Source of the DNA: Arcanobacterium phocisimile
GTDB taxonomy: Bacteria > Actinomycetota > Actinomycetes > Actinomycetales > Actinomycetaceae
DNA length: 64,000 nucleotides
Direction: 5' to 3'
Assembly: GCF_016904675.1 (NCBI RefSeq)
Contig: NZ_CP070228.1
Coordinates: 1,922,001 to 1,986,000 of the forward strand
Part shown: positions 24,222 through 33,496 of the stretch, piece after piece
Layout: each line of letters starts with the position of its first letter
Position numbering within the stretch: the stretch's first letter is position 1
Made by a program: the position numbers and the translations under genes
Notes under the pieces: model-generated
Told to the model about the DNA's origin: nothing
The model's input: only the letters and a program-made list of their open reading frames with translations
Database searches by the model: none

Positions 24222-26717
24222 TTACTTCCGCTTCTTCGCCCGCCGGGTAGGTTCAGCGTGCGCGGGATCTTCGGGCCACGGGTGACGCGGGTATCGCCCG
24301 CGCATATCAGCGCGCACGCCCGCATACGGTCCGGCCCAAAATGAGGCGAGGTCGTCGGTGATGGCGAGCGGGCGTTGGGCTGGCGAGAGCAGTTCGAGGG
24401 TGACTGGCACGCCGCATATTTCCGGGGTGGCCTCCCATCCGAATGCTTCTTGGATGCGCATTCGCACTCGCGGCCGTTCTCCGACGTAGTCCACGCGCGC
24501 ACTGCCTAACGGGGTGTCGATGCGTTCGGGTGCAAGTTCGTCGAACATATGCGCTTGTTCCCAAGGTTTCAGACTGGCGACCGCACCGTCGAGATCGATT
24601 CCGCGGGCGGTAACGAAGGGCATCAGCCACGCCTCAACACTGTCAGCTAAAACCTGGTCGGAGACGTCTGGCCAGGGCTGCCCGAGTGCGCGGTGCAAGA
24701 ATGCTAACCGCTGCCGGGTCGCGGTGAGAGCTTCGGTCCACGGCAGGTTGGCGATTGGTCTGCGACGCACCTGTTCTTGCCGGGCGGCGAGGAGCTCTGC
24801 GACGGAGAGTTTGGCGGGGGTACGCGACAGTTCGATTGCGCCCAGCCAGCGCACCCGCGAGCCGCGCAGGGTTTCGTCGTCGATCTCGGTTGTTTCTGTA
24901 AGTAGGTGTTTGCCGACGACGGTTGCGGTCACGACGTCGATCGGTGTAGCTGCGTAGATGAGGGCTTCGGATCGGCCTTGTGCTTTGCCAAGGTCGGCAA
25001 TTGCGAGCCATTCTTCGCCGACCAGTGGCGAGGAGGCGGGTAGCACGGCGCCGGTGCCGTTGGCGAGTACGTATCCGCGTCCGCGAGCGCGCGCGATCCA
25101 GTGCGGGTGGGCAAGTCCGACGACGATACCGACGGCGTCGTCCCAAGTGGGTGTCGGATCGGGGGCGGGTTCACCTGAGGTTGCGGTGCGGGTTTCGCCG
25201 GAACTTGCGCCGCGGGAAGTTGCGCCCGGCGTTTCGAGGGTTTTGCGTAACCGGCGTCGTTCGCGTGCCAACACCGGATCGTTACGGCGTCGGCGAATTG
25301 CGCTCGCAACCTCTCCCCCATCTACCCGACTGTCGCTGGCCAGAAAAGCCACGATTTCGGCAACCGTATCTGGGCGAACGTATGTGCTGCCGTCAAGCAG
25401 TGCGCGGGCCAAATTAGCTTTAAGTGGCAGTTGGGCGGCGCGCTGGCCGCGGGGAGTAATCGTTCCGGTTTCATCGATAAAGCCGAGTGCGGAGAGTTCA
25501 GCGGTAGCATGTGCAAGATTGCCGGGATGCGGTTCGTCAAGCAGTGCAATGCCGTGCATGCCCGGCGCACCCCATGCCGCGCATTGCAACAATGCGTCGG
25601 TGAGGTCTGCGGTTCGAATCTCGGGAAGCGAATACTTCTCGGCACGTCCGAGCTGAATACACCGATATGCGAAGCCGGGGCCTTCACGCCCGGCACGTCC
25701 GGCACGTTGAATCATGGATGCTTGGGAAGCAAAGACGGTCACTAGCCCGCCGATTCCGGCATCCACGCGGGCTTGCCGGGCCAGTCCGCCGTCGACGACG
25801 ATCCGCACACCTGGTACGGTCAGCGATGATTCGGCCAACGCGGTTGCGACGATTACGCGCTCGCCACGCGCTTCCAACACCCGATCTTGTTCACGCGGAT
25901 CGAGCTGGCCGTGCAACCCAAACACCGGAATATCAATATTGCTCAACCGGCTAACAATCGCCGAAATTTCACGCACGCCCGGCACAAACACCAGAATCGA
26001 ACCGGCGTGTTCGCGGTGGGCTTGGCGTATTACCTGCACGATGTGGTCGAGGAAGCTGTCAGCTACCACAATCGCGCCAGACCCAGTGGTGGTGAGCGGC
26101 TGCGGGCCAGGCACTTCCACCTCGTCTACTGGATGAAGAAGTCCGGGCACCTCGATAATGCGGGCATCGAGCAGAGCAGCGGTTTGCTCTAATGCCACCG
26201 TAGCTGACATGGCAACAACTTGTAGGTCTGGGCGCAACGCGCTTTGGGAGTCGAGCACGAACGCGGTAGCAAGATCAGTATCGAGGTCGCGTTCGTGAAT
26301 CTCGTCGATAATCACGCAACCGACACCGGGCAGTTCCGGTTCAGATTGCAACATGCGCAACAACACGCCAGGGGTGACCATCTCTATCCGAGTTCCGGGT
26401 TTTGTTTCGCCCCGAACCCGATATCCTACTTGCACGCCGACCGGTTCGTTCAGTAACTGTGCGATTCGCCGGGCAGCTGCGCGGGCCGCCACGCGCCGGG
26501 GTTGAACCACAATGACTTTACGGTGTTCGACGTCGGAATCATCAGCTAACCCAGCAGCGCTCTCTAACCGGGCCGCACACGCAACCGGAACCAGCGTTGT
26601 TTTTCCGCTTCCGGGCGGAGCTGCGATAACCAAGTTTGCTGTTTGGTCAACGATCTCACCAAGAGCTTGCCGCACGGGAAGGTCTGGCGGAGCAGCACAA
26701 ATTTGAGAAAATTTCAC
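24222..26717 (-). CDS. hrpB: DEAH-box ATP-dependent helicase HrpB
   Basis: The 831-residue protein starts at GTG 26717 (MKFSQICAAPPDLPVRQAL). It has Walker A APPGSGKTTLVPVA, VVQPRRVAARAAARRIA, DEIH box CVIIDEIHERDLDTD, AMSATV, VATALAESSLTVPGV and QRAGRAGREGPGFAYR, then the helicase-associated domain and the HrpB C-terminal domain with LPWTEA. The family is common in bacteria, but its RNA substrate is not settled. Further in-frame sequence upstream overlaps the TetR gene and is rejected. Its start lies 11 bp after the TetR stop, suggesting co-transcription. GC content is clearly higher than in the surrounding CRISPR and surface-protein genes. Confidence 0.9.
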   Translation of the reverse strand: MKFSQICAAPPDLPVRQALGEIVDQTANLVIAAPPGSGKTTLVPVACAARLESAAGLADDSDVEHRKVIVVQPRRVAARAAARRIAQLLNEPVGVQVGYRVRGETKPGTRIEMVTPGVLLRMLQSEPELPGVGCVIIDEIHERDLDTDLATAFVLDSQSALRPDLQVVAMSATVALEQTAALLDARIIEVPGLLHPVDEVEVPGPQPLTTTGSGAIVVADSFLDHIVQVIRQAHREHAGSILVFVPGVREISAIVSRLSNIDIPVFGLHGQLDPREQDRVLEARGERVIVATALAESSLTVPGVRIVVDGGLARQARVDAGIGGLVTVFASQASMIQRAGRAGREGPGFAYRCIQLGRAEKYSLPEIRTADLTDALLQCAAWGAPGMHGIALLDEPHPGNLAHATAELSALGFIDETGTITPRGQRAAQLPLKANLARALLDGSTYVRPDTVAEIVAFLASDSRVDGGEVASAIRRRRNDPVLARERRRLRKTLETPGATSRGASSGETRTATSGEPAPDPTPTWDDAVGIVVGLAHPHWIARARGRGYVLANGTGAVLPASSPLVGEEWLAIADLGKAQGRSEALIYAATPIDVVTATVVGKHLLTETTEIDDETLRGSRVRWLGAIELSRTPAKLSVAELLAARQEQVRRRPIANLPWTEALTATRQRLAFLHRALGQPWPDVSDQVLADSVEAWLMPFVTARGIDLDGAVASLKPWEQAHMFDELAPERIDTPLGSARVDYVGERPRVRMRIQEAFGWEATPEICGVPVTLELLSPAQRPLAITDDLASFWAGPYAGVRADMRGRYPRHPWPEDPAHAEPTRRAKKRK

Positions 26718-26728
26718 GTATTGCCAGT

Positions 26729-27328
26729 TCACGCGTCGAGTAGCGAACGTACCGAATGCAGAACTGATTGGCGGACGTCTTCTAGCGGCAAACCGTCGTC
26801 GAGCGCACGCAACCCACAATCCATCAAGCTGCGCACAATCCGGGCATTCATTGCAGCCCGCATCGGATCAATTTGTTGACACAGTTCCACTACCGTGTGG
26901 GCAAGTTCGCGATGGAAGTTGACTACCGACGGAGGCAAGTTCTCCATCGACGCAAATGTTTCTGGCGTGAACTTAGTTTTCTTCAATACGTTGATCAGCC
27001 ACTGATGGCCGGTTTGTGCACCCAATTCTAAACTGACATCTACTAGTGCTATCAGTTTATCGGCAGGGGCATCTACAGCCTGTGTGGCAGCCGTGGCGCG
27101 CTCTTTCCAAATCGGTAAGTAGCGTTCCAGCACCAGCAGACGGAGATGGTCGACTGATTGCACGTATCGATAGATGGAGTTACGTGCTATACCCGCTTTT
27201 TTGGCGATCGCTCCGGCAGTAAACGCCTGTTCTTTGGGTGATCGTAGAATCTCCTCGGCGGAGTTAATAAGCTTTTCGAAAACGATATCGTGATGCTCTT
27301 TCACCGTAGGAGCAGAGATCCGCGGCAT
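26729..27328 (-). CDS. TetR-family transcriptional regulator
   Basis: The 199-residue protein starts at ATG 27328, six bases after AAAGGA. The N-terminal DNA-binding helices are at residues 10-60 (INSAEEILRSPKEQAFTAGA and IAKKAGIARNSIYRYVQSVD), with a helical ligand domain after them. In-frame codons upstream reach 27367 but lack a better ribosome binding site. A 13-bp palindrome about 40 bp upstream could be its operator. It may be co-transcribed with hrpB. The ligand is unknown. Confidence 0.8.
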   Translation of the reverse strand: MPRISAPTVKEHHDIVFEKLINSAEEILRSPKEQAFTAGAIAKKAGIARNSIYRYVQSVDHLRLLVLERYLPIWKERATAATQAVDAPADKLIALVDVSLELGAQTGHQWLINVLKKTKFTPETFASMENLPPSVVNFHRELAHTVVELCQQIDPMRAAMNARIVRSLMDCGLRALDDGLPLEDVRQSVLHSVRSLLDA

Positions 27329-27365
27329 CGCCATTCCTTTCTTAACGCCGTGACAAGCACGTAAC

Positions 27366-27378
27366 ATAACGTCGTTAT
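27366..27378. promoter_or_regulatory. Candidate operator of the TetR regulator
   Basis: ATAACGTCGTTAT is a perfect palindrome around a central T, placed in the region between the TetR gene and the divergent hypothetical gene. TetR proteins often bind such sites to repress themselves. Inference from position and symmetry only. Confidence 0.4.
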
Positions 27379-27499
27379 AGATAACAGTCTAAGCCTACAT
27401 CGTAATGTAAAACCAACTACTACCAAAGTCCAGTGCTCGCGCGCGCAGTCACATCGACACACTGAACACCATAGACATTTAGTTGCTAAATCGCTGACT

Positions 27500-28924
27500 G
27501 TGGATTGGATTGTGTGCGAAATGAAGAGTTCATGCGACAATGCTGTTATGGACTTTATGACATGGGCACACCAGGTGGCATCGAAACATTCACAATTACA
27601 AGACGCGCTCATCACTGTTGATGACGAGTGGCTCGATATTTTATTGGCTGATGGTCGTTCTTTCCGATTCCGCCCAGGGGCGCTAATCCGCAAGGATGCC
27701 AACTTAGATGCACGAACTGATATTTTGAATCGTCTGCTCACTATCGGTATCGCACAGGCCGTTGCGCCAACCACTCCAGAACACAACACCACTAGCGAAC
27801 CTGAGCCGGTTGACTCCAGCGAACCTAACCTTGATTCGCTTATTTCCTCCTTCTTCGATGCCGGTGCCACACGTTCGGAACAAAGCCCACTTTCTCACAG
27901 CGATTGCGACGACGACACCACATTTTCTACCCTCACCGCCGGCCCTGACGTGAACTATTTCCCGCGGGTAGATTCAGCCCCGTTCTTCCTGCGCTCGCAT
28001 AACGATGGTGATTCGATTATCTACCTGCCTATCACCGATTTCGTTGCGGTGGGGTTGGTACGCGAAACGCCACTTGGCCAAGTCCCGGTCTACTATTCCC
28101 AAACCGAAGGAGACTTGCGTGATATTGGTGAGTTACTCTCCGAAGGCGTTGCTAATTTACGGCTGGGCGTCAATAGCGGCGGAAAAGAAAACCAGATTAC
28201 GCTCGGTTTTGCTCAGCTCGGCAAAGGCCAGGTTGTCTCATTCATGTCTCCACCCGGATATGAACTCTCTTGGTGGTGCGACGTGGAAATGATGGCGAAT
28301 ATTGCAGAACAAGTCATCGCGGATCGCCCGGGTGATATCCCGCTGTTTATTCCGGTTGCTCTCGACCACTATTTCATTGCGTTCGCAGACGATCCGCATC
28401 TGATCGACGTGTTCGATGCGTTGATTGCTACGTCCAACCCTGAAACGATGGTTTATCCGCTACCGCACACGCTTTCCACCGACGGATGGACAGAGTGGAT
28501 TCCATTGCCTGGTGATGACCTTTCTCGGAAACTCAGCGAGCTACGGACCACCTACCGGCAGTGGATCTACAATGAACAAGCTACGATCATGGACCGGTGG
28601 GCAGACCTCGGTAACACAAAACACTATCGCGTCATGGAAGCGCCGACTGGCGATCTGGTTGGCGTCACTACCTGGGATGCCACCGACCATCACGGTTCGG
28701 TGCCCGATACGGAAATGATCACCTTCACCCGCGAACAATCCCCGCATCCGTTTGAACCTGAACCAGCCGTATCGATCACGTTACGTTCGCAGGTTGCGCG
28801 CGAGATCTGGAGCGAAGGTTTCACACGTGACGACGACGCTTGGCCGCCGCGCTGGAAAGTCAACGGATTCCCTGATGCGCAAACCCTCGAGAAGCTCAGC
28901 GCGGCAACCGACCGCGAGTTCTAG
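27500..28924 (+). CDS. Hypothetical protein, 474 residues
   Basis: I recognise no domain by eye. The N-terminal 70 residues (VASKHSQLQDALITVDDEWLDILLADGRSFRFRPG) resemble a small folded unit. An acidic low-complexity linker follows (about 90-150), then a larger globular region to the end with NDGDSIIYLPITDFVAVGLV, GYELSWWCDVEMM and WTEWIPLPGDDL. No signal peptide or membrane segment is seen, so it is probably cytoplasmic. The start could also be ATG 27548 (MDFMTWAHQ). Codon use resembles the chromosomal neighbours. It is divergent from the TetR-hrpB unit. Confidence 0.75.
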   Translation: MDWIVCEMKSSCDNAVMDFMTWAHQVASKHSQLQDALITVDDEWLDILLADGRSFRFRPGALIRKDANLDARTDILNRLLTIGIAQAVAPTTPEHNTTSEPEPVDSSEPNLDSLISSFFDAGATRSEQSPLSHSDCDDDTTFSTLTAGPDVNYFPRVDSAPFFLRSHNDGDSIIYLPITDFVAVGLVRETPLGQVPVYYSQTEGDLRDIGELLSEGVANLRLGVNSGGKENQITLGFAQLGKGQVVSFMSPPGYELSWWCDVEMMANIAEQVIADRPGDIPLFIPVALDHYFIAFADDPHLIDVFDALIATSNPETMVYPLPHTLSTDGWTEWIPLPGDDLSRKLSELRTTYRQWIYNEQATIMDRWADLGNTKHYRVMEAPTGDLVGVTTWDATDHHGSVPDTEMITFTREQSPHPFEPEPAVSITLRSQVAREIWSEGFTRDDDAWPPRWKVNGFPDAQTLEKLSAATDREF

Positions 28925-28943
28925 TGCTCGCGACTTCTAGCTG

Positions 28944-30164
28944 CTACTTGTTACGGTTTGTATAGAACCGGCCGAGGGTTTCTTCCTTAAACTCCCAGTA
29001 GGTTCCGGCATTCATATGCTGACGGATATCCTCCACCAGTTTGATGGTGAAGTATTCGTTGTGGATGGTGGTCAACGTATTGACCACCATTTCCTTTGCC
29101 TTAAATAAGTGATGAATATAGGCGCGCGTGTAATGCGTACAGGTGTAACATTCACAGCCTTCAACCAGCGGAATAAACTCGCGCTTATGTTGGGCGCGAT
29201 TAACGTTGAAACGGCCATCTGGCGAATAGATAGCGGCGTTGCGTGCCACACGTGAGGGGTTGACACAGTCGAAAGTATCGATACCATTTTCGACACCGGC
29301 GAACAGGTCATCTGGTTCAGAAATGCCGAGCAAATGACGTGCCCGATCTTCGGGTAGTTCTTCGTTCACCCACCGCACGATCGTGCCCAGGTTTTCTTTT
29401 TCTAACGCGCCGCCGACGCCGAAACCATCGAAGCGCTGCCCGTCAATGTCCATATTCCCCAAGTCGCGGGCAGCTTTACGCCGCAAATCTTCATATTGGG
29501 CCCCTTGGATCACACCAAACAACTGCTGGTAGGGCTTCGTTTCCCGTTCTTCGGTGAGCTGCTTATGAGCACGCAAACACCGTTGCGCCCACAACCGAGT
29601 ACGTTCCAACGCTTCTTCTTGATAACCGCGCGAATTGAGCAACGTCGTTAATTCGTCGAACGCAAAAATAATATCGGCACCCAATTCGTGTTGGATCCGC
29701 ATCGAAATCTCTGGCGTAAACCGATGCTTCGAACCATCGAGGTGCGAACGGAACCATACTCCGTCGTCGTCCACATTCGCTAACCGTTCCTTGTTGGGGG
29801 CAACTTTGCCATCCACGTGTGCCGAACCGTTAAACTCCTCCGAGAGCACTTTCTTAAACCCTGAACCCAAGCTCAACACTTGGAAACCGCCAGAGTCAGT
29901 GAATGTTGGGCCGTCCCAATTCTCAAACGCACCCACACCGCCAGCTTCATCAACAATGTCCGAACCAGGCTGGAGGTACAGATGATAGGCGTTCGACAGC
30001 AACGCCTGTGCACCGATCTCCCGCATAGTTTCTGGCAACACGCTCTTCACGGTTGCTTTAGTTGCCACCGGAATAAACGCCGGGGTTTGAATGTCGCCGT
30101 GTGGAGTATGGATTGTGCCAGTTCGACCAAGCTGGCCGTCTAGTCGATTCTCTATTTCAAACAT
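28944..30164 (-). CDS. tgt: tRNA-guanine transglycosylase
   Basis: The 406-residue protein has LSNAYHLYLQPGSDIVDEAG, FTDSGGFQVLSLG (with a catalytic Asp), FAFDELTTLL, LFGVIQGAQYEDLRRKAA, GFGVGGALEKEN, HLLGISEPDDLFAGVENGIDTFDCVNPSRVARNA (nucleophile Asp) and the zinc site CECYTCTHYTRAYIHHLF. It exchanges guanine-34 for queuine or preQ1 in GUN-anticodon tRNAs. No queuosine synthesis genes are in the window, so the base may be salvaged. Length is slightly above the usual 370-390. Confidence 0.93.
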   Translation of the reverse strand: MFEIENRLDGQLGRTGTIHTPHGDIQTPAFIPVATKATVKSVLPETMREIGAQALLSNAYHLYLQPGSDIVDEAGGVGAFENWDGPTFTDSGGFQVLSLGSGFKKVLSEEFNGSAHVDGKVAPNKERLANVDDDGVWFRSHLDGSKHRFTPEISMRIQHELGADIIFAFDELTTLLNSRGYQEEALERTRLWAQRCLRAHKQLTEERETKPYQQLFGVIQGAQYEDLRRKAARDLGNMDIDGQRFDGFGVGGALEKENLGTIVRWVNEELPEDRARHLLGISEPDDLFAGVENGIDTFDCVNPSRVARNAAIYSPDGRFNVNRAQHKREFIPLVEGCECYTCTHYTRAYIHHLFKAKEMVVNTLTTIHNEYFTIKLVEDIRQHMNAGTYWEFKEETLGRFYTNRNK

Positions 30165-30244
30165 CGTCTCTACCTATCGCTGTTCATCCGTCATGCCCTG
30201 ACGGCTCAACCTTCATTGTTTTCGTTCGTTCATCGTCAATTTCG

Positions 30245-31072
30245 TTAAAAGTCGACCCGAATAACCGTGGATCCGTCTGCTACCGAAACTTCTTGGGAAA
30301 CCGGATAGCTACCGCCGTCGTTCGCTCCGATTGTTTGGCCGGGAAGCAAATAACTGTCACCCATCACAATATAGTCCGCACTGGCTTCAACAAACGCAGC
30401 GGTTTCCTCGAGCGAACGGCCCGTGCCCGTGACTTCCAGATCGAGGTGCCCAAAGAGCGGCAAACCGAGGGTTCGTGCCCGTGTGGTCTGCCCGTCACCG
30501 AGACGAATATTGATCCACAACGGCAACGGAGCTTGGCCCTTGGTTAACGAATCCGCGAGCGCGCTGACCATGTGCGGCGGGTGAATGACTCCTAGTTCGT
30601 GACGGTAGACGCCTAAAGCCGCCTCTTCGCGCATCAGTGCATCAGCAACCTGGGTGTAGGCGATGTGGGCGGAAACCATACGGTGACGGCGAGTGAGTTC
30701 GGTAGCGTTATCGCCGGTCAGTGGGCGTTCGCCGGCCAGTTTGCCTTGCGCTTGCCCAGAAAGCGGAGCGTAGAAGGTCATTGCCACATGCGTGTGATGT
30801 TCGGGGAGCTGGCCTTTATCGATCTGCAGTTGCCCGGTAACTGGAGTGATCATGACCTGAACGCCTTGCAACGTGAACGTTAAGATCGCGCCGCTTAATC
30901 CGCCAGTTTTCTCTGCCTCAACATTGACCCAACGCGGTTCAATATCCTCACCCCACAGATTGCGGATTCGTTGAACTGCAGTGCCGACGTCGATCGGCGC
31001 GGTAAATAAACCAGCCGCAGTTAAATATTCGGGGGCGGTTGGGTGAATTGCGTTGATTCCGAGATGCTCCAT
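30245..31072 (-). CDS. DUF4261-like hypothetical protein
   Basis: The 275-residue protein has no signal peptide or membrane segment. Features include AILTFTLQGVQVMITPVTG, HVAMTFYAP, RRHRMVSAHIAYTQ, PLPLWINIRLG, GLPLFGHLDLEVTGTGRSLEE and YLLPGQTIGAND. The pattern recalls DUF4261-type proteins, but the assignment is from memory and weak. It ends about 80 bp before the tgt gene start and is on the same strand. Confidence 0.6.
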   Translation of the reverse strand: MEHLGINAIHPTAPEYLTAAGLFTAPIDVGTAVQRIRNLWGEDIEPRWVNVEAEKTGGLSGAILTFTLQGVQVMITPVTGQLQIDKGQLPEHHTHVAMTFYAPLSGQAQGKLAGERPLTGDNATELTRRHRMVSAHIAYTQVADALMREEAALGVYRHELGVIHPPHMVSALADSLTKGQAPLPLWINIRLGDGQTTRARTLGLPLFGHLDLEVTGTGRSLEETAAFVEASADYIVMGDSYLLPGQTIGANDGGSYPVSQEVSVADGSTVIRVDF

Positions 31073-31092
31073 GGGCTTTAGTTTACGGGAGC

Positions 31093-31671
31093 TTAGAGTT
31101 CTTTGATCTTCGTTGTGGTCTTTCGAACTTCAATAATTGCCCAGACGGCTTCGGGGATGGCACGACGTACCCGGTCCCACGACTGTTCATTGAAGGTGAA
31201 AAACATTTCTTCGGGGATAAATGCTTCGACGTCGCTACGGGTCACTTCAATAATTTTCGTACCGCTGGTGTATGACACATAAGTTACGTCTTTAACCATA
31301 GTGATAATGACTGCAGCCGAGTAGAGGATATTGCGCTGAGTCATTTCATCTTCTAAATTCACATTCAGCAGATTTACTTTTATGCCAGAGTCAATGATTT
31401 GGACGCTAGAAATATCGGTGTTCAGCGGCAAGCTTTGTAATAGCTTATTTGTGTTTTCTTGATCGCCGACATGATCGGCTGCATATTGATAGGACTCACT
31501 GGGATTGTGTGTTCGGTAAGAGATATCTGAATACATGTGAAAACCCATTTCAGCATCATTCTTACTGGCAACGTTATACATCCCAATAAAGCCAACGGAA
31601 ACAACGATCATCACAACAATGACGGTGACGATCGTACGAAACTGAGATATGCCGGCCTTCATGCTTGTCAA
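31093..31671 (-). CDS. Hypothetical membrane-anchored protein
   Basis: The 192-residue protein has one N-terminal membrane segment (FRTIVTVIVVMIVVSVGFIG) and an extracytoplasmic domain with NTNKLLQSLPLNTDISSVQI and IKVNLLNVNLEDEMTQRNI. This resembles the DUF4825 pattern (an AN..LL.SLP start followed by a Gly-X-X-Val strand). It lies 20 bp upstream of the DUF4261-like gene and is probably co-transcribed with it. Function unknown. Confidence 0.65.
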   Translation of the reverse strand: MTSMKAGISQFRTIVTVIVVMIVVSVGFIGMYNVASKNDAEMGFHMYSDISYRTHNPSESYQYAADHVGDQENTNKLLQSLPLNTDISSVQIIDSGIKVNLLNVNLEDEMTQRNILYSAAVIITMVKDVTYVSYTSGTKIIEVTRSDVEAFIPEEMFFTFNEQSWDRVRRAIPEAVWAIIEVRKTTTKIKEL

Positions 31672-31742
31672 AATACCACCTTTGACCCGCTAGCCGTAAA
31701 CTGGAATAACATGATCTTAGTTTTGGTCGAAAGGTAGCTGAG

Positions 31743-32663
31743 ATGTCTGTCCCGTTCATTATTGGCGCTTACACGTCACTTCCGGCAACGAAACAGGAAC
31801 AAGCCGAGTACTATCAGATACTTGCGGCCCAACCGTGGGTGAACGGGTTAGAGATTCCATTCCGTGATTCCATCACTGATGACGTCGAATGGTTTGTTTC
31901 GCAGCTCTCGGAAAATTTCACCACTAACATGCTGACTCCTATTCCTGGTGTGATGCACCGCGTGGGCAAAGATCCACTTTTCGGTCTAGCGTCACCAGAT
32001 GAAAGTGGCCAGACTGCTGCCTTGGATTATTTACTCAATGCTTCTTGGGCAATCAAAGCAATAAACGATGCTGCAAACCGCCAGGTTTTTACCCATATTG
32101 CCTTACATTCAGCGCCGACAGCTATAGCTGATCCAGTAGTTTTCAATAATTCACTCGATGTTGTCACTCAGTGGGATTGGGATGGCGCGAAACTGGTGAT
32201 TGAACATCAAGATAAGTTCATCGAAGGCCAAGTTCCGCAAAAAGGTTTCCTCAGCTTAGAGGATGAAATTGCTGCCGCCCGGGCACATGGTATTGGCATC
32301 GTCATCAACTGGGGACGGTCTGCAATCGAAGGGCGCAACGCAACAACTCCGTGCGAACATGTGGAGATCGCCGCTCATGCTCAAGCGTTGGCAGGCGTGA
32401 TGTTCTCTGGTGCGCATGCCGAACCGAATGCGTTCGGCCCGGCATGGAATGATGATCATGTTCCACTCGATACTAACGAGCCAACGTCGTTAATGACCTC
32501 AGCCCACGTTGCTGACGTTGCACGCACAGCGGGAAAACAGCAGATTTCGCTGATGGGCGCAAAGGTAAGCATTGGAACCAACGCCTCGTTGTCCACTAGG
32601 CTAGACATACTTCGTCATATTGCTATGGCGGCAGGTTCTACTACCGGATTGCAGATAGGGTAA
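31743..32663 (+). CDS. DUF4862-like TIM-barrel protein
   Basis: The 306-residue protein begins MSVPFIIGAYTSLPATKQEQ and has GLEIPFRDSI, TPIPGVMHRV, IALHSAP, KLVIEHQD, HGIGIVINWGRSAIEGRN, VMFSGAHAEPNAFGPAWNDDH and LMGAKVSI. The order of beta strands with conserved E/H/D residues suits a xylose-isomerase-like barrel, consistent with DUF4862. Function unknown. It starts a plus-strand run of five genes with short gaps that ends at 35605. Confidence 0.65.
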   Translation: MSVPFIIGAYTSLPATKQEQAEYYQILAAQPWVNGLEIPFRDSITDDVEWFVSQLSENFTTNMLTPIPGVMHRVGKDPLFGLASPDESGQTAALDYLLNASWAIKAINDAANRQVFTHIALHSAPTAIADPVVFNNSLDVVTQWDWDGAKLVIEHQDKFIEGQVPQKGFLSLEDEIAAARAHGIGIVINWGRSAIEGRNATTPCEHVEIAAHAQALAGVMFSGAHAEPNAFGPAWNDDHVPLDTNEPTSLMTSAHVADVARTAGKQQISLMGAKVSIGTNASLSTRLDILRHIAMAAGSTTGLQIG

Positions 32664-32667
32664 ATCT

Positions 32668-33447
32668 ATGAGTCAGCCAACGAACGCAACAAAGCGTAAG
32701 CGCAATACTATTGCGGCACTCATTGCACTGTTAACAGTGGCAGTGTTGATCATTACGCTCGTGATTTCGGGAGCTTTTATTAGCCAGCCAGCCAGCAAAC
32801 CGGCGCCGGCACAAAATACAACCGCTAGTGGCGATGCGCAGAACACTCCCAAGAATGCTGACGGTAGTGAATCTGCTCCAGCAACCAACGAGCTTGATCC
32901 ACAACTCAAGCAAGCCGTAGAAGCTGAGCATCGCAATGATCCTCACGATCCGCGAGCCCTAGGCTCGATTGATGCGCCGGTGATTATCGAAATGTATTCT
33001 GACTATCGATGTGGACACTGCCGCGACTGGTCGTTAACTACGTTGCCGCAACTTCAGGGTTTGATCGACGATGGAACCGTGCGTATTGAATATAATTCTC
33101 TCCCGATTTTGGGTGACGCCTCGATTCTTGCCGCTCAGGCTTCCCACGCTGCTGCTCTGCAAAATAAGTTTTGGGACTACCACACCGAACTTTTCGCTAA
33201 CCCACCAGAAACTACTCCAGAAGCATTAACTGCGCTGGCTGGAAAGCTTGGCATGGATACGGAAAAGTTTGCCGCTGATCTTGTTTCTCCAGAAACTGTG
33301 GCAGCTATCAACGATGAACGTAACCGCGGGTTATCGTTGGGAATTTCTGGCACCCCTGCTTTCCTCATCGGATACAGTTTCGTCTCTGGCGCGTTGCCAG
33401 CCGATAAGTTCCTCGCCACTATTGAATCTGAACGCCAGCGTTCCTGA
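32668..33447 (+). CDS. Secreted or membrane-anchored DsbA-like thioredoxin protein
   Basis: The 259-residue protein has an N-terminal membrane anchor (ALIALLTVAVLIITLVISGA), a low-complexity Ala/Pro/Asn/Thr linker to about residue 80, and a DsbA-type fold: PVIIEMYSDYRCGHCRDWS with a CGHC active site, then NSLPILGD, AAALQNKFWDYHTELFANPP and the cis-Pro segment GISGTPAFLIG. It resembles the actinobacterial thiol oxidoreductases that form disulfides outside the membrane. The gene follows the DUF4862 gene by 4 bp. Confidence 0.88.
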   Translation: MSQPTNATKRKRNTIAALIALLTVAVLIITLVISGAFISQPASKPAPAQNTTASGDAQNTPKNADGSESAPATNELDPQLKQAVEAEHRNDPHDPRALGSIDAPVIIEMYSDYRCGHCRDWSLTTLPQLQGLIDDGTVRIEYNSLPILGDASILAAQASHAAALQNKFWDYHTELFANPPETTPEALTALAGKLGMDTEKFAADLVSPETVAAINDERNRGLSLGISGTPAFLIGYSFVSGALPADKFLATIESERQRS

Positions 33448-33496
33448 TCTCTTCTTCCCACAGTGCACTAGAGCCACATCAACACAAGGAATACGT

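Noticed and set aside
24307-25956. Long frames inside hrpB on several strands
   Set aside because: High GC and arginine- or serine-rich composition; hrpB itself has all helicase motifs.
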